Assembly: GCA_031376425.1 (NCBI GenBank)
Contig: JANMDR010000012.1
Coordinates: 1 to 9,106, forward strand
DNA: 9,106 nucleotides
From: JANMDR01 sp031376425
GTDB taxonomy: Bacteria; Pseudomonadota; Gammaproteobacteria; Burkholderiales; Usitatibacteraceae
Direction: 5' to 3'
This document shows, in pieces, positions 4,911-9,106 of this stretch. The notes under the pieces were generated by a model. It was not told where the DNA came from and made no database searches. It saw nothing but the letters and a program-made list of their open reading frames with translations. The first letter of the stretch is position 1; every line of letters starts with the position of its first letter. A program made the translations under genes and the position numbers.

Positions 4911-7769
4911 CTATTCACCAATCAACACCCGCCCAAACAACGCTGGCAATGTCAACGTCAGTATGCGATCATCCACACTCATCACTTCCCCACTTAACGC
5001 ATCTTTAAAGCGTGATGCCTTCACATCCGCCGGTAACTTCACCGTAATCTGCTTTGCTACCTCCGCATTATTGGTAAACGTTAACGCCACGCGGCCTTCA
5101 AATTTACGCACTAAGCCAATCACATTGTCATCCATATAAATCGGCGCATCCAAGCTGCCGTGGCGCAAAATTGCATGGTCTTTGCGCATTTTAATTAGGG
5201 TTTTGTAGTCGGCTAGTAGCGCGGTGTCGGGCTTGCCGCCTAGGTCTGCCCACGGATAGGTGGCACGGTTATAGGGGTCGTCACCGCCGCCTACACCTAC
5301 TTCGTCGCCGTAGTAAATAGTGGGTGCGCCGGGGAAGGTCATTTGAAAAAAAGCGGCTAGGCGCAGGCGCCTTTTGGCGAGTACCAATGCTGCTTCATCT
5401 TTGTCATCAGTAGCACCGAATACATGCAGGCTTCGCGCGGCATCGTGGGATGATAATAAGTTCATCAGAGCGTAGAAAGATTGCTGCGGATACACTTCGC
5501 GAATGTATTCAATATTGCTGTAGTGCAGTTGTGCTTTGCCGCCTTTTGCATAGTCTTGCACGGCATTGCGGAAGATGTAGTTCATGGTGGAGTCAAAGCT
5601 ATCACCTAAAAAATACTTGGATGCATCAAACCATGTTTCGGCAATGGTAAGCGCGTCGGGCTTGTGCTTGCGCACTGCGGTGCGCCATTCGCGCCAGAAG
5701 CTGTCCGGCACCCACGGGGCCACGTCCATGCGCCATCCGGCGGCACCACGGTCAAGCCAGAGTTTGGTGACAGAATCAGCATCGTTGTAAGCAAAATTAC
5801 GCCATGCGGGGGCGTTTTTATTTAACTCCGGCAGGTCGAGTACATCCACCCAGCCTTTGTACTGTTTGTCAGGCTCGATTTGGGTTTTATCGAAGGTATA
5901 CCAGCTGGCGTAGGGGGAGTCTGGCTGAATTTTTGCCCCAGCAAAGGCACCTAAGCTAGCACCATTAGTTTGATACTTATTGAAGCGGTCAAAGTAAATA
6001 GAATCTGATCCCGTGTGGTTTAAAGACGTATCAGGAATTACCCGAATACCCCGTTTGGCAGCTTCTTTGGTGAGCTTGATGAAGTCATCATTGGTGCCAA
6101 AGTGCGGGTCAATATTCTTATAGTCGGCGGTATCGTATTTGTGATTGCTTGATGCTCGGAACACCGGCGTCATATAAATAGTATTGGCACCAAGATCGGC
6201 AATGTAGTCGAGCTTTTCAATGATACCCGCTAAGTCACCACCAAAAAAATCATTATTGTAGTGTTCGTCGGAGCCATCACCTGTGCCGGGCTTGTAGGGT
6301 TTGTCGAGCCAGTTTTTATGGATTTCAACTTGCTTGTCATGATAGGTTGTTAGCCCCACTTTTTGGTCATTCGCAGGATTGCCATTGCGAAAGCGATCCG
6401 GAAAAATATAGTAATACACGACATCTTTAGCCCATGCCGGCACGACATAGTCGGCTGCAAACACCGTATGGCGGAAGCGCCGAATGGTGCGGGCGCTGTT
6501 GGCTGAATCGTCGGGTTTATCTTCAATGCGGCCAATACCGTTGCTGCCTTTTTCGCGCGTCCAGTATATGGCTTCACGGTTGTTTTGATAGATAAAAGTT
6601 TTATTGCCAACTACCACCTCAAAATAGTATCCATACACGCTCACATCGGTGAAAGTGTGGTTTGCCTCCCAGCGCTCGAATTTTTCCGCACTGGTTTTTT
6701 GCATGGGTAAGCGGGCAACTTCGGTGTATTCCAAAATATCTTGGTTACCTTCAAGGCGGCGTTTTTCAATCACCAAATTGATAGCAGACACCCCCGTATT
6801 GGCAGTTAAACCGAACTGCACCTTTGTGGCGGCAGGCACGGCACCAAAGGGTGCCTTATCGCTGAGTTTGCGCGAGTCATGGCGCACGCTTAAGGCAATA
6901 GGGTCGTCCACTAATACGGCAGTTGGGTCAGCGAAGGTTTTGGCACCGATGGTTAAGCGTGGTTGGCCGCCAGCGAAGGCCAAGCGCAGGGTGTGCTCGC
7001 CGGTGAAATTGAAACTCAAATTATTGGTGCGGCCAACATCGCTTAAGCGGGCGAGAGGCGCTACTTTATCGGCCTGAAGTGCGGCGACATCATTGGGTGC
7101 ATTGCCAAAACTGACGTTGTTGGTCCAATTGGCATCGGCAATTTTAAAGTCTTGTGCGCCGTCTATTTTTACGTTTAGATAATAGGCATCGCAACTAAAT
7201 TGAAATGCGTAGTCTTCCAAGGCCGTCCAATTATTGATGCCACCGCGCAGGTAGAGCGTGGCCGCACCCAGCGGGGGAGTGATGCAGGGTTCGATGGTTA
7301 AGGAGTTGGGTGTTTTAGTGTCGGTCATATTGAGTTTGAAGCGATAAGTGCCGTCAAATTTGGCGTGAAGCTCTTTGCCCTTGGGTATGAGCGAAATGGG
7401 CGTATTTAGTGGTGAGTTGCTCGCTGCGGTGTGCGCTTGCGCTACACCTAAATCAGCGTCCGGCGACCATTCTTCATCGCCAATTTTGAAGCTGTGCTCG
7501 CCGTTTATTTTGGCGACTAATTCATAGGCGTTGCAGCCGTAAGCAAAGCGCTTAGATTCGTGCGCCGTCCACGTGTTGAAGCCACCGCGCAGGTACAGCG
7601 AGCGCGTGCCTATGGGGTTGGGTTTGCACGCGGTTGTGGGAGCGTTAGGGGCGGCAGGAGCGTTAGGAGCGGCAGGAGCGGATGAAGGGGCTAGCATGTA
7701 GATTGGGGTAGTGCAGCCGCTAATGGTTAGGAGGCCGGCTACAATCAGTCCGCAAGCAGATGGTTTCAT
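4911..7769 (-). CDS. GH13 alpha-amylase/cyclomaltodextrinase-type lipoprotein with tandem starch-binding-like domains
   Basis: This 952-residue envelope enzyme should hydrolyse alpha-1,4 glucans. The signal peptide ends in a lipobox (TISGC, lipid Cys 19), followed by a Pro/Ala linker (~28-46). Two related domains follow at ~54-162 and ~169-277, each opening with YLRGG(F/I)N(T/N)W and containing DFKI/SFKI and a following Trp, like starch-binding modules of amylases and pullulanases. After a beta-rich linker comes the catalytic barrel (~445-860). It holds GH13 region I DTSLNH (D580), LPELN in place of MPKLN (646-650), GWRMD with nucleophile D682, IAETW with acid/base E711, and SSHD with D776. 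FFGGDLAGI and SSNHKYDT are typical of the cyclomaltodextrinase/neopullulanase branch. The start at 7769 is preferred over an ATG at 7778 because GGGA (7779-7782) then lies 9 bases upstream. It follows malG on the same strand, which fits a maltodextrin role. The exact product profile is not predictable. Confidence 0.93.
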   Translation of the reverse strand: MKPSACGLIVAGLLTISGCTTPIYMLAPSSAPAAPNAPAAPNAPTTACKPNPIGTRSLYLRGGFNTWTAHESKRFAYGCNAYELVAKINGEHSFKIGDEEWSPDADLGVAQAHTAASNSPLNTPISLIPKGKELHAKFDGTYRFKLNMTDTKTPNSLTIEPCITPPLGAATLYLRGGINNWTALEDYAFQFSCDAYYLNVKIDGAQDFKIADANWTNNVSFGNAPNDVAALQADKVAPLARLSDVGRTNNLSFNFTGEHTLRLAFAGGQPRLTIGAKTFADPTAVLVDDPIALSVRHDSRKLSDKAPFGAVPAATKVQFGLTANTGVSAINLVIEKRRLEGNQDILEYTEVARLPMQKTSAEKFERWEANHTFTDVSVYGYYFEVVVGNKTFIYQNNREAIYWTREKGSNGIGRIEDKPDDSANSARTIRRFRHTVFAADYVVPAWAKDVVYYYIFPDRFRNGNPANDQKVGLTTYHDKQVEIHKNWLDKPYKPGTGDGSDEHYNNDFFGGDLAGIIEKLDYIADLGANTIYMTPVFRASSNHKYDTADYKNIDPHFGTNDDFIKLTKEAAKRGIRVIPDTSLNHTGSDSIYFDRFNKYQTNGASLGAFAGAKIQPDSPYASWYTFDKTQIEPDKQYKGWVDVLDLPELNKNAPAWRNFAYNDADSVTKLWLDRGAAGWRMDVAPWVPDSFWREWRTAVRKHKPDALTIAETWFDASKYFLGDSFDSTMNYIFRNAVQDYAKGGKAQLHYSNIEYIREVYPQQSFYALMNLLSSHDAARSLHVFGATDDKDEAALVLAKRRLRLAAFFQMTFPGAPTIYYGDEVGVGGGDDPYNRATYPWADLGGKPDTALLADYKTLIKMRKDHAILRHGSLDAPIYMDDNVIGLVRKFEGRVALTFTNNAEVAKQITVKLPADVKASRFKDALSGEVMSVDDRILTLTLPALFGRVLIGE
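7639..7680 (-). repeat. 18-bp tandem repeat in the linker of the amylase gene
   Basis: Two full 18-base units (7639-7656 and 7657-7674, one mismatch) and a 6-base partial third encode the repeated Pro-Ala-Ala-Pro-Asn-Ala linker behind the lipid anchor. Such a repeat can change copy number by slippage without shifting the frame. Confidence 0.85.
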
Positions 7770-7778
7770 ATAGTGCAT

Positions 7779-7782
7779 TCCC
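7779..7782 (-). promoter_or_regulatory. Ribosome-binding site deciding the amylase start
   Basis: GGGA on the minus strand lies 9 bases before ATG 7769 but directly abuts the alternative ATG at 7778. This favours 7769, which also gives a compact lipoprotein signal peptide. Confidence 0.55.
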
Positions 7783-7812
7783 GAAAAGCTAGTCAGAAGA
7801 ACGGTGGACTGG

Positions 7813-7832
7813 ATCCCAGCCGCCGCTGGGAT
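7813..7832. repeat. REP-like hairpin between malG and the amylase gene
   Basis: ATCCCAGC-CGCC-GCTGGGAT is a perfect 8-bp inverted repeat with a 4-base loop. On the minus strand it sits in the context GTCATCCCAGC...GCTGGGATCCAGT, the form of a short palindrome found in many copies between genes of Proteobacteria. No run of U follows, so it is a poor rho-independent terminator. It may instead protect the 3' end of the malFG message or lower expression of the distal gene. Only this copy is in the window. Confidence 0.7.
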
Positions 7833-7859
7833 GACGGCTCAATAGTTTTTACGCTACTT

Positions 7860-8750
7860 CTACCCTTTAACACCACCCGCAGTCAACCCGGAAACAATCC
7901 AGCGCTGCGCTAATAAAAATACGGCGGTAATTGGTAGGCCAGCTAATACGGCGGCGGCGGCAAAATCACCCCATAAAAACTTTTGCTCGCTCAAATAATA
8001 TTTAGAGCCTACCGCCAAGGTTAAATTAGCTTCTTCGCGCAACAGTACGCTGGCTACGGGATATTCGACAATGGTGCCGATAAAGGCCAGCACAAATACC
8101 ACCATTAAAATAGGCACGGCCATTGGCAGCAGCACATAGCGAAACGCCTGCCAATGTGTGGCACCGTCCACCTTGGCGCACTCCTCAATTTCCGCTGGAA
8201 TGGTTTCAAAATAGCCGCGAATGGTCCAGATATGCATCGCCACGCCGCCCACGTAGGCCAGCACCACACCCGCATGGGTTTCAATACCTAACCACGGTGC
8301 ATAGGTGCCAATGGTTTCAAAAATAGAATAAATCGCAACAAGCGCCAATACCGCCGGAAACATTTGCAGTAACAACATTGAATTTAAAATGCCCGATTTA
8401 AAGCGGAATTTTAAACGTGCAAACGCATAGGCTGCCGTGGTTGAAAACGCCACAATCAGCACGCTCGAAATCGTCGCAATTTTGATGGAATTCCAAAGCC
8501 AGCGCATTACCGGAAAGGGCGGGTTCACGACCGTGCCGTCTGCCCCTGTATAGGAAAATCCGAGGGCTAGTTTCCAGTGTTCTAAACTGATTTCTGTGGG
8601 AATAATCGTGCCCGTTGCAAAGTTGCCCGGACGCAGTGAAATGGATACCACTGCCAGCAGCGGAAAAATGGTGATCGCGATCAGCGCCCATAAAAAGGCA
8701 TGTGCTGCCAGTAAGCGCCAGCGTTGCCCCGTTCCAGTAACGATTGCCAT
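7860..8750 (-). CDS. malG: Maltose/maltodextrin ABC transporter permease MalG
   Basis: This 296-residue inner-membrane protein has the same length as enterobacterial MalG and the same C-terminal ending (GLTAGGVKG). About six hydrophobic spans are visible at roughly 14-36, 87-112, 122-145, 160-180, 205-232 and 263-283. The cytoplasmic coupling loop (EAA motif) is at 188-212: IEECAKVDGATHWQAFRYVLLPM, with the conserved D195-G196. This loop docks onto the MalK ATPase. With MalF it forms the channel that takes maltodextrins from the periplasmic binding protein into the cytoplasm. The start at 8750 has AGGA (8759-8762) 8 bases upstream, overlapping the region just after the malF stop; the 12-base gap indicates one transcript with malF. 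malE and malK are not in the window. Confidence 0.97.
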   Translation of the reverse strand: MAIVTGTGQRWRLLAAHAFLWALIAITIFPLLAVVSISLRPGNFATGTIIPTEISLEHWKLALGFSYTGADGTVVNPPFPVMRWLWNSIKIATISSVLIVAFSTTAAYAFARLKFRFKSGILNSMLLLQMFPAVLALVAIYSIFETIGTYAPWLGIETHAGVVLAYVGGVAMHIWTIRGYFETIPAEIEECAKVDGATHWQAFRYVLLPMAVPILMVVFVLAFIGTIVEYPVASVLLREEANLTLAVGSKYYLSEQKFLWGDFAAAAVLAGLPITAVFLLAQRWIVSGLTAGGVKG

Positions 8751-8758
8751 GATGGGTA

Positions 8759-8762
8759 TCCT
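8759..8762 (-). promoter_or_regulatory. Ribosome-binding site of malG
   Basis: Minus-strand AGGA directly after the malF TAA and 8 bases before the malG ATG, consistent with coupled translation. Confidence 0.7.
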
Positions 8763-8940
8763 TTATTTCTTATCGTTAGTCATTTTGGCGAGTTTCATAT
8801 TCGCCAATGAAAGCGCGGCTACCATCGCAAAAATAACGGTAGAAATAGCCGACGCCAAGCCAAAGTTCTGCCCCGAATCTTGGAACGCAATCCGGTAGGT
8901 ATAAGACACTAAAATATCGGTGGTGCCCGCCGGTGCAAAC
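8763..8940 (-). CDS. malF: Maltose/maltodextrin ABC transporter permease MalF, C-terminal end only
   Basis: The 58 or so codons before TAA (8763-8765) encode FAPAGTTDILVSYTYRIAFQ, DSGQNFGLASAIS, and a last membrane span (VIFAMVAALSLANM) with a short basic tail. This matches the end of MalF, where AG(Y/T)TDxLVxYTYRIAF and DFGLAxAI are conserved. It lies 12 bases before malG, the normal order. Upstream of about base 8940 the frame stays open to the window edge but the residues no longer look like MalF: the expected membrane span and EAA coupling loop are absent, and the opposite strand codes for something else. The gene is therefore cut at a junction here, not merely by the window edge. Confidence 0.88.
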
Positions 8941-9106
8941 GGCATCGACTTTCTGGTCGCAACGCACAAGCCGAACGGTAGTTGGCCGATGCATTCCCGC
9001 TCGACTCCGGATGGATCGCCCGGCAGCGCGAAACTGTTGTCGCCAATCACCTGCGCCGCCAGTTCCTGGGCCACGCTCGGCTTGGCAACGCTCGCGCCCA
9101 CGGGAA
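8941..9106 (+). CDS. Fragment of a squalene-cyclase/prenyltransferase-type repeat protein (both ends missing)
   Basis: Read on the plus strand from 8941, the sequence is open to the window end for 55 codons. It begins GIDFLVATHKPNGSW, which fits the QW motif of squalene/oxidosqualene cyclases and related alpha/alpha-toroid proteins (G-x2-aromatic-L-x3-Q-x3-G-x-W) with His in place of Gln. PMHSRS...SPITCAASSWATLGL follows and also resembles C-terminal repeats of such proteins, which are frequent in planctomycete-like genomes. The motif starts at the exact place where malF homology stops. GC is higher than next door (36 and 40 G/C per 60 at 8941-9000 and 9001-9060, against 31 at 8881-8940). No start codon or stop belongs to it within the window. 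Confidence 0.55.

Noticed and set aside
4685..5008. Plus-strand ORF of 107 codons
   Set aside because: Overlaps the end of the amylase gene on the other strand, Ser/Thr-rich shadow composition, no RBS.
6649..7077. Plus-strand ORF of 142 codons inside the amylase gene
   Set aside because: Antisense to a well-supported enzyme gene, basic composition typical of shadow frames, no recognisable motif.
4911..7778. Amylase start at ATG 7778
   Set aside because: GGGA abuts that ATG, whereas it lies 9 bases from ATG 7769, which also gives a standard lipoprotein signal.
8763..9101. MalF taken as a 112-residue protein from GTG 9101
   Set aside because: The first ~50 residues are antisense of a QW-motif coding fragment and do not resemble MalF; only the part below about 8940 is malF.

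Overview
The window reads as a piece of a gammaproteobacterial genome, probably from a polysaccharide-degrading lineage. The grounds are a MalG that ends exactly like the enterobacterial protein, a MalF tail of the same type, a large GH13 lipoprotein, and an intergenic hairpin of the short GC-rich kind common in Proteobacteria. Genus-level placement is not supportable from the sequence alone.

Left half (1-4655, + strand): a polymorphic-toxin locus. The reading frame is open from base 1 and encodes the C-terminal part of an Rhs/YD-repeat protein. It ends in the hallmark Rhs core (YLRARYYNPGMARFISAD, then the NRYSYAANDP...DPSG junction) and a ~180-residue variable toxin domain that looks like a PD-(D/E)xK nuclease. 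Thirteen bases downstream lies a DUF4304-like gene, the likely cognate immunity gene. After it comes a graveyard: a 64-bp repeat of the toxin's own 3' end, then the 3' tail of an unrelated toxin, then a 332-codon gene, then a short version of that second tail, then a 332-codon paralogue of the first gene (48% identical, no gaps, by hand count). This is the pattern expected when toxin/immunity cassettes replace one another: each displaced toxin is lost except for the last codons that carry the next gene's ribosome-binding site, while the immunity genes are kept.

Middle (4656-4910): a 255-bp stretch between convergent genes, with only a weak minus-strand ORF of unknown identity.

Right half (4911-8940, - strand): maltodextrin uptake and breakdown genes in the order malF (3' end), malG, GH13 amylase lipoprotein. 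malF and malG are 12 bp apart. A REP-like hairpin lies between malG and the amylase gene. The amylase has a lipobox, a Pro/Ala linker, two tandem starch-binding-like domains and a cyclomaltodextrinase/neopullulanase-type catalytic domain. It would cut starch oligomers at the envelope, and MalFG would form the membrane channel that imports the products.

Right edge (8941-9106): malF homology stops abruptly, and the opposite strand encodes, at visibly higher GC, a QW-motif fragment of a squalene-cyclase/prenyltransferase-type protein. This looks like a chimeric join, either an assembly artefact at a contig end or a true rearrangement.
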